Assembly (NCBI RefSeq): GCF_027941835.1
Contig: NZ_CP116005.1
Coordinates: forward strand, 1,131,501-1,195,500
Source: Sphingosinicella microcystinivorans
GTDB lineage: Bacteria > Pseudomonadota > Alphaproteobacteria > Sphingomonadales > Sphingomonadaceae
Length of the DNA: 64,000 nucleotides
Direction of reading: 5' to 3'
A model generated the notes under the pieces. It ran no database searches. It saw only the letters and a program-made list of their open reading frames with translations, and had not been told where the DNA came from. Each line of letters starts with the position of its first letter. Within the stretch, counting starts at the first letter, position 1. This document shows, one piece after another, positions 41,737-52,310 of this stretch. The position numbers and the translations under genes were made by a program.

Positions 41737-42534
41737 ATGAAATCGATCCTCGTCCATATCCATGACGATGCCGGGCAGAACGCGCGCCTTCAGGCGGCGC
41801 TCGACGTGGCGCGCTACTACAGCGGGCACCTGACCTGCCTGCAGGCCATGCCGTTCGCGGCCTATGCCGGCGAGCCCTTCACCGGCGCGATGATCGCCTA
41901 CGAGGCCTATGCCGAGACGATGGAGGCGACGCGCACGCGCATCGAGGCGCAGCTCGGCAAGGAAGGCGTGCCGTGGGACTGGATCGATTCGCGCGGCAGC
42001 GGCTCGGTCGCGGTGATGATGCACAGCCAGCTCACCGACCTCATCGTGCTGAGCCCCACGGGCAAGCTCACCGACCCGGACGCGGCGCTGCCGATCGTGG
42101 GCGAGATCGCCACGAAGGTCCGCGCGCCGGTGCTCGCGGTCCGCGACGACCACATCGGCTTCGATCCCTCGGGCGCCGCGCTCGTCGCGTGGAACGGCTC
42201 GCCCGAGGCGGCGCAGGCCGTGCGCAACACGATGCACATGCTGACCGCGGCGAAGGCGGTTCACATCGCCTGCATCGAGGAGGATTTCGACACGCACATC
42301 CCGGCGCGCGAGGCGGCGTCGTACCTGTCCCGCTACGGCATCAAGGCCGAGGTCCATGCGCGCGCGAAGAGCGGCACGGTGGCGGACACGCTCGGCAGCA
42401 TCACCGCCGAGGTCGGCGCCGGCTATCTGGTGATGGGCGCCTACGGCCGCTCGCGGTTCGCCGAGTTCATCCTCGGCGGCGTCACCCGCTCGCTGCTGGC
42501 GGACGCGGCGCTGCCGCTGGTGCTGTCGCACTGA
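41737..42534 (+). CDS. Universal stress protein (tandem Usp domains)
   Basis: A 265-residue protein with two Usp-type alpha/beta domains. The second ends in GAYGRSRFAEFILGGVTRSL, which contains the G-x2-G-x9-G(S/T)-like ATP-binding loop. Such cytoplasmic proteins accumulate under starvation or oxidative stress. GGGAGAG precedes the ATG. Its last 53 bases overlap the 3' end of a small membrane-protein gene on the other strand, so the two transcripts would be antisense there. Confidence 0.87.
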   Translation: MKSILVHIHDDAGQNARLQAALDVARYYSGHLTCLQAMPFAAYAGEPFTGAMIAYEAYAETMEATRTRIEAQLGKEGVPWDWIDSRGSGSVAVMMHSQLTDLIVLSPTGKLTDPDAALPIVGEIATKVRAPVLAVRDDHIGFDPSGAALVAWNGSPEAAQAVRNTMHMLTAAKAVHIACIEEDFDTHIPAREAASYLSRYGIKAEVHARAKSGTVADTLGSITAEVGAGYLVMGAYGRSRFAEFILGGVTRSLLADAALPLVLSH

Positions 42535-42775
42535 CGCCGGGCGCCTTCCGGATCAGGTAGCGGTAGACGCCGACGGCGTTGATGACGAAGAGCACGGCGT
42601 TCTGCGTGGAGAGCGCCGACTCCTCGTCGACCAGCCCGGCCGTGATCCACGCCGCGCTCGACGCCAGGAACAGCACGAACCCCCAGCCGGTGACGCGTCG
42701 GCCGAGATCGGCGGCGACGGCGAGCGCCGCCACCATGCCGCTGATCGACGCGGCCCACTTCACGACCTCCAGCAC
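42482..42775 (-). CDS. Small integral membrane protein, function unknown
   Basis: A 97-residue hydrophobic protein that I do not recognise. Three probable TM segments are visible (WAASISGMVAALAVAADLG, FVLFLASSAAWITAGLV, NAVLFVINAVGVYRYLI), followed by an Ala/Pro-rich tail. The GTG at 42775 is chosen because AGGAGG lies five bases upstream. The frame is open further upstream but without sensible sequence. Its 3' end overlaps the usp gene in convergent orientation. The overall pattern is reminiscent of short PnuC/SemiSWEET-like half transporters, but this is only an impression. Confidence 0.6.
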   Translation of the reverse strand: MLEVVKWAASISGMVAALAVAADLGRRVTGWGFVLFLASSAAWITAGLVDEESALSTQNAVLFVINAVGVYRYLIRKAPGVSATAPAAAPRPPAASG

Positions 42776-42911
42776 ACCGTCCTCCTTGCGCCCGCAAGGC
42801 TCAAAGCGACGCCCGGCGGATATGTTCCGGCGTCCGCACCCCGAATCTGTGTTCTTTCGGCAACACCGCCCGGCGATGCACGGCAGCAACATGCCGTATC
42901 CGACACGGGCG

Positions 42912-43091
42912 GTTGCACGATCGCGCGCTTCGTCCCAAGTTAGGTCTTTACGTGGGGGAAAGCTGTCGGCAGGTTTTCGCCCGCGCGTCCGGCTGCGGAT
43001 TCGGTTGTGCGGCCGTGACGGGGATATTCGGAGACACTCCACGCTGACCCGGGGAGTTGGACCCGTGCCCCGAGGGGCGCGGGTCCTTTTT
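42912..43091 (+). ncRNA. Candidate small RNA ending in a strong intrinsic terminator
   Basis: The gap between the small membrane protein and glnD contains a strong plus-strand terminator at 43059-43091. No plus-strand coding gene lies within the preceding 500 bases. A promoter-like TTGCAC at 42913-42918 with TTAGGT about 21 bases on could start a transcript of roughly 140-150 nt. The sequence is GC-rich and has further short hairpins (for example around 42990-43020). I do not recognise it as 6S, SRP or tmRNA. It is supported by the terminator only; the 5' end is a guess. Confidence 0.4.
43059..43091 (+). terminator. Rho-independent terminator
   Basis: A 12-13-bp stem (43059-43070 with 43075-43086; one G-U pair) is capped by CGAG and followed by five T residues at 43087-43091. 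Polarity is plus-strand only, because the reverse complement lacks a T-run on the other side. It ends immediately at the glnD stop codon, which lies on the opposite strand. Confidence 0.8.
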
Positions 43092-45820
43092 CAGGCGGCC
43101 GCCTTCGCTTCGGTCTCGCCCGAGGCCACCGCCAGCAGCTTGCGCGTGATGGCCTTGAGGCGCTGCGCGTTCTCGATCTTGTCGCCGGTGAGATCGGTCA
43201 CGTAGAAAACGTCGACCGCGCGCTCGCCGTAGGTGGCGATATGCGCCGAGCTGATCGAAAGCCGCGCGTCGAACAATGTGCGTGTGAGCCCGTAGAGCAG
43301 CGCCGGCCGGTCGAGCGCGTGCACCTCGATCACCGTGTAGCGGTTCGAGGCCTTGTTGTCGGCGAGCACGTTCGGCTCCACCTTGAACACGTCGGCGCGG
43401 TGCCGGGCAAGCGGCCGCGCGGCCAGCCGCTCGGCGAGTTTCACCTGCCCCGAGGCCGCCTCGATGATCGTCGTCTTCAGCCGGTCGAGCGCATGGGCTT
43501 CCTCCAGCACGCGGCCCTCGGGCGTCTGCACGACGAGGTTGTCGATCGCCATGCCGTCGCGCGTCGTGTGGATGCGCGCGTCGACGATGTTCGCGCCGCA
43601 CAGCGTGATGCCGCCCGCAATCCGGTAGAACAGGCCCGGATGGTCGGGCGCGTACACCGACACCTGCGTCGCGCCGAGCGCGTCGTCACAGGTCATCGCC
43701 ACGGAAATCTCGTCCTTCGCCTCGGCGATCTGCCGCGCGTTCGCGAGCAGCGACGCCGCGGGCTCGGCGACCCAGTAGCTGTCGAAGAACCGCTTCGCGT
43801 GCGCGTTGAAGACGCGGTCGCTCCAGCCGAGCGCGGCCTTGAGGTCTTCCTTCTTGGCGGCGATGCGCTCGGCGCGGCCGCGCTGCTGGTGGCCGAGGCG
43901 CAGCATCTCCTCGGCGGCGACATAGAGGTCACGCAGCAGCTGCGCCTTCCACTCCGTCCAGCGGCCGGGCCCGACCGCGCGGATGTCGACGACGGTGAGC
44001 ACCATCAGCAGCCGCAGCCGCTCGACGTCCTGCACGACTGCGACGAAGTCCTGGATCGTCTTGAAGTCCGAAAGGTCGCGGCGCGTCGCGGTCTCCGACA
44101 TCAGCAGGTGATAGCGCACCAGCCACGAGACGGTCTCGGTCTCGGCGGGCGTGAGGCCGAGGCGCGGGCAGAGCGCCAGCGCGACATCGGCGCCGAGCAC
44201 GCTGTGGTCGCCGCCGCGCCCCTTGGCGATGTCGTGCAGCAGCACCGCCACGTAGATCACCCGGCGCGAGGCGATCTGGTGGATGATGACAGCGCTCGTC
44301 GGGTGCTCGGCCGCGAGTTCGCCGCTCTCGATGCGCGCGAGCAGGCCGATGGCGCGGATCGTGTGCTCGTCCACCGTGTAGTGGTGGTACATGTCGTATT
44401 GCATCCGCGCGACGACGCGGCCGAAATCGGGAACGAAGCGGCCGAACACGCCCGCCTCGTTCATCCAGCGCAGCACCGTGTCGGGCGCGCGGCGGCTGGT
44501 GAGCACGTCCATGAACAGCGCGTTGGCGCGCGGGTCGCGCCGCACGGCGGCGTCGATCAGCTTCGCGTCGCGCCCGGCCTGCCGCATCGCCTGCGGATGG
44601 ATTTCAAGCTCGTGCTTCTCGGCGAGCGCGAACATCTCGATGAGCCGCACCGGGTCCTTCGCGAAGAAATCGTCGCCCGGCACGCCGAGGCGACCGCGCT
44701 GCACGGTGAAGCCGTTCAGCTTCCGGGGCGCGCGGCGCACGCTCGGCAGGCGGATGCGGCTTTCCGCGTAGGTCTCCTCGAGGTGCGAGAGGAACAGGCC
44801 GGTGAGGTCGCCGACCTGCCGCGCGATCAGGAAATAGTGGCGCATGAAGCGCTCGACCGCCGACATGCCCGCGCGGTCGTGGTAGTTGAGCCGCGCCGCG
44901 AGCTCGCGCTGCATGTCGAAGGTCAGCCGCTCCTCGGCGCGCTTCGCGATGTCGTGCAGGTTGATGCGCACCGCCCACAGGAAGTTCTCGGCCTTGTTGA
45001 ACTGGCGGTACTCGCGGGGCGTCAGCAGCCCCTTGTCGACGAGTTCGGCCGCGCGCTCCACGCGGAACACGTACTTGCCGATCCAGAACAGGGTGTGCAG
45101 GTCGCGAAGCCCGCCCTTGCCCTCCTTGATGTTGGGCTCGACGACGTAGCGGCTGTCCCCCATGCGCGTGTGCCGCGCCTCGCGCTCGGCGAGCTTGGCC
45201 TGCGTGAAGTCGCGCTCGGTGCCGGAGACGACCTCCTTCAGGAACCGCGCGTTCGCCTCGTCGTAGAGCGCCTCGTCGCCCCACACGTAGCGCGCCTCCA
45301 GCATGGCGGTGCGGATCGTCACGTCCTCGCGCGACAGGCGCACGACATCGGCGATGGAGCGCGTTGCGTGGCCGACCTTCAGCCCGAGGTCCCACAGCGT
45401 GTAGAGCATCGTCTCGACGACCTGCTCGATCCAGCCGGTGGATTTCTGCGCGGTGAGGAACAGGATGTCGACGTCCGAGAACGGCGCCATCTCGGCGCGG
45501 CCGTAGCCGCCCACGGCGCACACGGCGATGCGCTCGGCGGCGCTCGGGTTGCTCGCCGGGTAGAGGCGCTGCGTCGCGAAATCGAAGACCAGCCGCACCA
45601 GTTGATCGGTGAGGAAGGCGTGGCCGTTCGCGAGTTCGAGTCCCTTGTAGGGCGCGGCTTCAAGCCGACGCTTCAGCTCGGCGCGCGCGCCCGCGAGCGC
45701 GACGCGCAGCACGCCGACGGCGGCGGCGCGGTCGGCGGGAATCGAGGCCAGCACCTCGGCGACCTCGCGGCGGTCGATGATCGCGCGGCGGTCGGTGACG
45801 CGGTGGAAACGGTCGGTCAT
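43091..45820 (-). CDS. glnD: Bifunctional uridylyltransferase / uridylyl-removing enzyme (PII)
   Basis: GlnD (909 residues) senses glutamine and uridylylates or deuridylylates the PII proteins, controlling nitrogen assimilation. It has a nucleotidyltransferase domain (CAVGGYGRAEMAPFSDVDIL), the GlnD-specific PNIKEGKGGLRDLHTLFWI, an HD domain (AVLLHDIAKGRGGDHSVLGA) and two C-terminal ACT domains (VYAPDHPGLFYRIAGGI and VHALDRPALLYGLTRTL). The ATG at 45820 is taken as the start, with a GTG six bases upstream as an alternative. mutS lies 17 bases upstream on the same strand, an arrangement common in alphaproteobacteria. Confidence 0.95.
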   Translation of the reverse strand: MTDRFHRVTDRRAIIDRREVAEVLASIPADRAAAVGVLRVALAGARAELKRRLEAAPYKGLELANGHAFLTDQLVRLVFDFATQRLYPASNPSAAERIAVCAVGGYGRAEMAPFSDVDILFLTAQKSTGWIEQVVETMLYTLWDLGLKVGHATRSIADVVRLSREDVTIRTAMLEARYVWGDEALYDEANARFLKEVVSGTERDFTQAKLAEREARHTRMGDSRYVVEPNIKEGKGGLRDLHTLFWIGKYVFRVERAAELVDKGLLTPREYRQFNKAENFLWAVRINLHDIAKRAEERLTFDMQRELAARLNYHDRAGMSAVERFMRHYFLIARQVGDLTGLFLSHLEETYAESRIRLPSVRRAPRKLNGFTVQRGRLGVPGDDFFAKDPVRLIEMFALAEKHELEIHPQAMRQAGRDAKLIDAAVRRDPRANALFMDVLTSRRAPDTVLRWMNEAGVFGRFVPDFGRVVARMQYDMYHHYTVDEHTIRAIGLLARIESGELAAEHPTSAVIIHQIASRRVIYVAVLLHDIAKGRGGDHSVLGADVALALCPRLGLTPAETETVSWLVRYHLLMSETATRRDLSDFKTIQDFVAVVQDVERLRLLMVLTVVDIRAVGPGRWTEWKAQLLRDLYVAAEEMLRLGHQQRGRAERIAAKKEDLKAALGWSDRVFNAHAKRFFDSYWVAEPAASLLANARQIAEAKDEISVAMTCDDALGATQVSVYAPDHPGLFYRIAGGITLCGANIVDARIHTTRDGMAIDNLVVQTPEGRVLEEAHALDRLKTTIIEAASGQVKLAERLAARPLARHRADVFKVEPNVLADNKASNRYTVIEVHALDRPALLYGLTRTLFDARLSISSAHIATYGERAVDVFYVTDLTGDKIENAQRLKAITRKLLAVASGETEAKAAA

Positions 45821-45837
45821 GCTCACGATATCGCCCC

Positions 45838-48477
45838 TCAGCCGCCGTCTGCCAAGCGCTTGAGGTCGTAGAGCGCATCGAGCGCGGCGCGCGGGCTCAT
45901 CTCGTCCGGCCGCAGCGCCGCGAGCGCATCGCGCAGCGCGTCGCGCGCCGGTGTCGCCGGCGCGGCGGCGCTGAACAGCGGCAGGTCGCCGAGCCCCGCG
46001 GCGATGCCGCCGGTCTTCGCCTTGCCCTGCTCCAGCCGGGCGAGCACCTCGGACGCGCGGTGCGTGACGAGTTCCGGCAGCCCGGCAAGGCGCGCGACGG
46101 CGAGGCCGTAGCTGCGGTCGGCCGCGCCTGCGATCACCTCGTGCAGGAACACGAGCTCGCCCTTCCATTCGCGCACCTTCACCGTGGCGAGATGCACGGC
46201 GGCGAGCCGGTCGGCGAGCACGGTCAGCTCGTGGTAGTGCGTCGCGAACAGGCAGCGGCTGGCGAGGCTGTCGTGCACCGACTCCACCACCGCCCACGCG
46301 ATGGCGAGGCCGTCGTAGGTGGAGGTGCCGCGCCCGACCTCGTCGAGGATGACGAGCGAGCGCGCCGTCGCCTGCCGCAGGATCGCCGCGGTCTCGACCA
46401 TCTCGACCATGAAGGTCGAACGCCCCTCGGCGAGATTGTCCGACGCGCCGACGCGGCTGAACAGCCGGTCGACGACGCCGATATGCGCCGACTGCGCGGG
46501 CACGAAACTGCCCGTCTGCGCGAGCACGGCGAGCAGCGCGTTCTGGCGCAGGAAGGTCGATTTGCCCGCCATGTTGGGGCCGGTGAGCAGCCACAGCCGC
46601 CGGTCCGGCCCGAGGTCGCAGTCGTTGGCGACGAACGCCTCGCGCTTCGCCCCGAGTGCCGCCTCGACGACCGGATGCCGCCCGCCGCGAATCTCGAAGG
46701 CGGTGCTCGCGTCCACCTCGGGCCGCACCCAGCCGCCGCGCGCGGCAAGCTCGGCGAGCGCCGCCGCGACGTCGATGCGCGCGAGCGCCGCGGCGGTTTC
46801 CCCGGCGGCCTCCGCTTCCCCGAGCACCGTTTCGCGCAGCGCCACGAAATGCGCGGCCTCTGCGGCGAGCGCCTTCGTCGACGCCTCGGCGATGCGCGCG
46901 GCGAGATCGGCTAGGTCGACGCTGTTGAAGCGCACAACGCCCGCGAGCGTCTGCCGGTGCGTGAAGCCGCTGTCCGCCGCCATCAGCGGGTCGGCATGGC
47001 GCGCCGAGACCTCGACGTGATAGCCGAGCACGTTGTTGTGGCGGATCTTGAGCGCGGCGATCCCGGTCGCCTCGCGGTAGCGCGCCTCCAGCGCCGCGAT
47101 GTGGCGGCGGCCGTCCTGCGCGAGCCCGCGCAGCTCGTCGAGCGCGGGGTCGAAGCCCTCCGCGATGAAGCCGCCGTCGGACACGGAGAAGCCCGGCTCG
47201 GGCACGAGCGCGGCGGCAAGGCCCTCGACGAGCGCGCCGTGCGGCCCGATGCGTTCAAGACAGTCCGCCAGCATCGCCGGCACGCCGAGTTCGTTTTCCG
47301 AAAGCAGCCGCTTGAGGTCGAGCGCGCCCGACAGCGCATCGCGCAGCAGGCCGAGGTCGCGCGGGCTGCCGCGCCCGGCAGCGAGGCGGCCGAGCGCGCG
47401 CTCGATGTCGGCGATGCGCTTCAAGGCGGCGCGGACGCGCTCGCGCAGCGTGGGCGCGCCGACGAACCAGCCGACGAGATCGAGACGGCTCGCGATGGTT
47501 TCGGGATCGGTGAGCGGCGCGGCGAGGTCGGCGGCAAGGCGGCGCGCACCCGCGCCGGTGACGGTGAGGTCGATGCAATCAAGCAGCGAGCCCTTGCGGC
47601 TGCCCGCCATGGTCTCGGCGAGTTCGAGGCTGGCGCGCGTCGCCGCGTCGATCAGCATGGCGCTTTCGGGGAGGTGCCGCGCCGGCGGGCGCAGGCGCAC
47701 GGCGGCATCTTTCTGCGTCGCCTCGACGAACGCGAGCAGCGCCCCCGCCGCCGCAAGCTCAGCGCGCGTGAAGGCGCCGAAGCCGCCCAGCGTGCCGACG
47801 TCGAAGCGGCGGCAGAGCTTGCGCTCGCCCGCCGTGCTGTCGAAGTCGCCGCGCGGGCGCACGGCAACGAGATGCCCGGAGGGCGCCTCCCTGCCGTCCG
47901 CGATCAGAAGCTCTGCCGGGCGCAGCCGCGCCAGCTCCGCGCCGACGAGCGCGGCATCGACCGGCGCGGTCATGAACTCGCCCGAGGAGAGATCGCACCA
48001 CGCGAGGCCCATGCGTCCCTCCGCCTCGCCGACCGCGGCGAGCCGGTTGGCGCTGCGCGCGTCGAGCAGGCTTTCCTCGGTGAGCGTGCCGGGCGTGACG
48101 ACGCGGATCACGGCGCGGCGCACCACCGATTTCGCGCCGCGCTTCTTCGCCTCCGCCGGGTCCTCGACCTGCTCGGCGATGGCGACGCGGAAGCCCTTCG
48201 AAATCAGCCGCGCGAGGTACGTCTCGTGGCTGTGCGCGGGGACGCCGCACATCGGGATGTCCTCGCCCATGTGCTGGCCGCGCTTGGTGAGCGCGATGTC
48301 GAGCGCGCCGGCCGCCGCGACAGCGTCCTGAAAGAACATCTCGTAGAAATCGCCCATGCGGAAGAACAGCAGGCTGTCCCCGGCCTCTGCCTTCAGCGCG
48401 AGATATTGCTCCATCATGGGCGAGGGGGAATCCGCTTTTACAGATTTCACGGATTGAGGACTGGCGTCGGCGCACAT
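45838..48477 (-). CDS. mutS: DNA mismatch repair protein MutS
   Basis: MutS (879 residues) recognises mismatches and starts repair with MutL. The mismatch-binding FYEMFFQDA follows LLFFRMGD near the N-terminus; Walker A is GPNMAGKSTFLRQNALLA, and Walker B and signature lie in LVILDEVGRGTSTYDGLAIA. The ATG at 48477 is chosen because an upstream ATG at 48528 would overlap the divergent maeB start; neither has a clear ribosome-binding site, and the conserved part begins at MMEQYLALK about 20 residues in. It is followed by glnD after 17 bases. Confidence 0.95.
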   Translation of the reverse strand: MCADASPQSVKSVKADSPSPMMEQYLALKAEAGDSLLFFRMGDFYEMFFQDAVAAAGALDIALTKRGQHMGEDIPMCGVPAHSHETYLARLISKGFRVAIAEQVEDPAEAKKRGAKSVVRRAVIRVVTPGTLTEESLLDARSANRLAAVGEAEGRMGLAWCDLSSGEFMTAPVDAALVGAELARLRPAELLIADGREAPSGHLVAVRPRGDFDSTAGERKLCRRFDVGTLGGFGAFTRAELAAAGALLAFVEATQKDAAVRLRPPARHLPESAMLIDAATRASLELAETMAGSRKGSLLDCIDLTVTGAGARRLAADLAAPLTDPETIASRLDLVGWFVGAPTLRERVRAALKRIADIERALGRLAAGRGSPRDLGLLRDALSGALDLKRLLSENELGVPAMLADCLERIGPHGALVEGLAAALVPEPGFSVSDGGFIAEGFDPALDELRGLAQDGRRHIAALEARYREATGIAALKIRHNNVLGYHVEVSARHADPLMAADSGFTHRQTLAGVVRFNSVDLADLAARIAEASTKALAAEAAHFVALRETVLGEAEAAGETAAALARIDVAAALAELAARGGWVRPEVDASTAFEIRGGRHPVVEAALGAKREAFVANDCDLGPDRRLWLLTGPNMAGKSTFLRQNALLAVLAQTGSFVPAQSAHIGVVDRLFSRVGASDNLAEGRSTFMVEMVETAAILRQATARSLVILDEVGRGTSTYDGLAIAWAVVESVHDSLASRCLFATHYHELTVLADRLAAVHLATVKVREWKGELVFLHEVIAGAADRSYGLAVARLAGLPELVTHRASEVLARLEQGKAKTGGIAAGLGDLPLFSAAAPATPARDALRDALAALRPDEMSPRAALDALYDLKRLADGG

Positions 48478-48521
48478 GCGGACGCTAATAGCGATCTCAG
48501 GCGCCTTGGTGGAGAAAACAT

Positions 48522-50783
<2,262 letters not shown>

Positions 50784-50786
50784 ACC

Positions 50787-50826
50787 GCGATCGGTTCAGG
50801 CCTCTACGGCCTGAACCGTGAATCGC
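50787..50826. repeat. Stem-loop after maeB
   Basis: GGTTCAGGCC at 50793-50802 pairs with its reverse complement at 50808-50817 around TCTAC. The outer bases GCGAT (50787-50791) and ATCGC (50822-50826) extend the stem. No T-run follows. It may act as a 3'-end structure for maeB mRNA. Confidence 0.5.
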
Positions 50827-50892
50827 TGTCTAAGCTGTAAAATTGGGATTGAATGCTTTTGACACGGCCGGGGGAGGGTCTAGTCTGAAACG

Positions 50893-51663
50893 ATGTTGAG
50901 GCCGCCGCTTCTGTTCATCCACGGCATGTGGTCGACGCCGCACGTGTGGGACTGGTTCGCCGATCGCTACCGCGCCGCCGGTCACGCCGTCCATGTGCCC
51001 GCGCTGCCCTACCACGACGTCGATCCCGCCGAGCCGCCGTCGCCGATTCTCGCCAGCATCGGCGTGCAGGACTATGCGGACGCCGTCGCCGCGGTGGTGC
51101 GCACGCTGCCCGAAAGCCCGGTGATCGTCGGCCACTCGATGGGCGGCATGCTCGCCCAGAAGGTGGCGGAGGCGACCGGCGCGCGCGGGCTCATGCTGCT
51201 CTCCCCGGCGCCGACCGCGGAAACCCAGAGCATTTCGCTCGCGCCGCTGCGCACCGTGTTCGGAATCGCGGTGAAGCGCCAGTGGTGGAAGCAGCCGACG
51301 AAGATCGACGCCGAGCACGCCCGCTGGGGCATCTTCAACGAGGTGCCCTACGACATCGCCAATGCGGAGATCGCGAAGCTGGTGTGGGACTCGGGCCGCG
51401 TGCTGTTCCAGATCTCCATGCCCTGGGCCGACAAGACGCGTGCGGCGCGGGTGGACTACGGCAAGCTTTCGATGCCCGCGCTGGTCGTCGTCGGCGACCG
51501 CGACCGCATCACCCCCATCTCCGTCGCCCGCGCGACGGCCCGCGCGCTCACCGGCCACACCGACTACCGCGAGATCGTGGGCGCCGGGCACTGGCTGTTC
51601 CACGATCCCATCCGCGAAAGGGTCGCGGCGGAGATGGACGCCTTCCTGAAGACGCTCGGGTAG
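50893..51663 (+). CDS. Alpha/beta hydrolase
   Basis: A 256-residue cytoplasmic alpha/beta-fold hydrolase. The oxyanion region is LLFIHGMWSTPHVWDWF, the nucleophile is Ser82 (IVGHSMGGMLAQ), the acid is probably in VVVGDRDRITP and the His in GAGHWLFHD. It lacks a signal peptide. The substrate is unknown; relatives are annotated as esterases or hydrolases in general. It stands alone between maeB and a long palindrome. An ATG directly begins the fold, so the start is reliable. Confidence 0.82.
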   Translation: MLRPPLLFIHGMWSTPHVWDWFADRYRAAGHAVHVPALPYHDVDPAEPPSPILASIGVQDYADAVAAVVRTLPESPVIVGHSMGGMLAQKVAEATGARGLMLLSPAPTAETQSISLAPLRTVFGIAVKRQWWKQPTKIDAEHARWGIFNEVPYDIANAEIAKLVWDSGRVLFQISMPWADKTRAARVDYGKLSMPALVVVGDRDRITPISVARATARALTGHTDYREIVGAGHWLFHDPIRERVAAEMDAFLKTLG

Positions 51664-51711
51664 AAACGGCGCACGCTTTCGGTACGTACACTGCGCGCGC
51701 CATACCTCCTT

Positions 51712-51779
51712 CGTCATACCGGCGCAGGCCGGTATCCATACGACCGTGGTTATGGATACCGGCCTGCGCCGGTATGACG
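51712..51779. repeat. Long perfect extragenic palindrome (29-bp arms)
   Basis: Arms at 51712-51740 and 51751-51779 are exact reverse complements around a 10-base loop; the core GTCATACCGGCGCAGGCCGG recalls the widespread extragenic palindromes with a GTCAT...CGCAGGC pattern. Each arm itself contains a smaller dyad (CCGGCGCAGGCCGG). It lies between the convergent hydrolase and cupin genes. Confidence 0.75.
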
Positions 51780-51816
51780 GGAGAGAAGACGGCAGGATTT
51801 CACGGCATCGCCGCGA

Positions 51817-52269
51817 TCAATACGGCGTGCCGTCCTTGCGCGTGAACGACCCGCCGTTGCGCGGCAGGTGCATGTCGATGTCGGGATAGGTGCACGTGTC
51901 GTCGGCGAAGTCGCTGCCGACGACGAGCAGCACGGCGTCCGCGTCCGACCGGTTCACGAAGTGGTGCGCGTCGCCGTCGCCCTTGGGGAAGGCCGCGCAG
52001 TCGCCGGGGCGCATCACGGTCTCGCCCGCGTTCGTCACCAGCACCGCCTCGCCCGAGAGCACGATGGCGAACTCGTCCTCCCGGCTGTGCCAGTGGCGCT
52101 GGCTCGACCACGCGCCGGGTTCGAGGCGGCAGAGATTGACGCCGAAATCGGTGAGCCCGCCCGGCCCCGCAAGGCGCCGGTAATGACGGCCCGCGACGGC
52201 AGCGTCGTAGGGCGCGGGATAACCGGTGCGGCACACTTCGGGGACGGCATCGAGATCGAGTTTCGGCAT
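51817..52269 (-). CDS. Single-domain cupin protein
   Basis: A 150-residue cupin. Motif 1 is WSSQRHWHSREDEFAIVLSG (His, His, Glu metal ligands) and motif 2 includes GDCAAFPKGDGDAHHFVNRS with the last His. Such proteins may be isomerases, dioxygenases, or ligand-binding modules; this sequence resembles uncharacterised cupins common in alphaproteobacteria. It diverges from dapE with 41 bases between the starts. No partner gene hints at a function. Confidence 0.78.
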   Translation of the reverse strand: MPKLDLDAVPEVCRTGYPAPYDAAVAGRHYRRLAGPGGLTDFGVNLCRLEPGAWSSQRHWHSREDEFAIVLSGEAVLVTNAGETVMRPGDCAAFPKGDGDAHHFVNRSDADAVLLVVGSDFADDTCTYPDIDMHLPRNGGSFTRKDGTPY

Positions 52270-52310
52270 GGCGCTTCCTTAAGCCGGCGGCGGCATTATA
52301 AGCACCTCTC

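Noticed and set aside
42912-43091. 6S, SRP or tmRNA identity for the candidate small RNA
   Set aside because: No hallmark such as a closing stem between the ends, an SRP tetraloop domain or a tRNA-like acceptor is visible.
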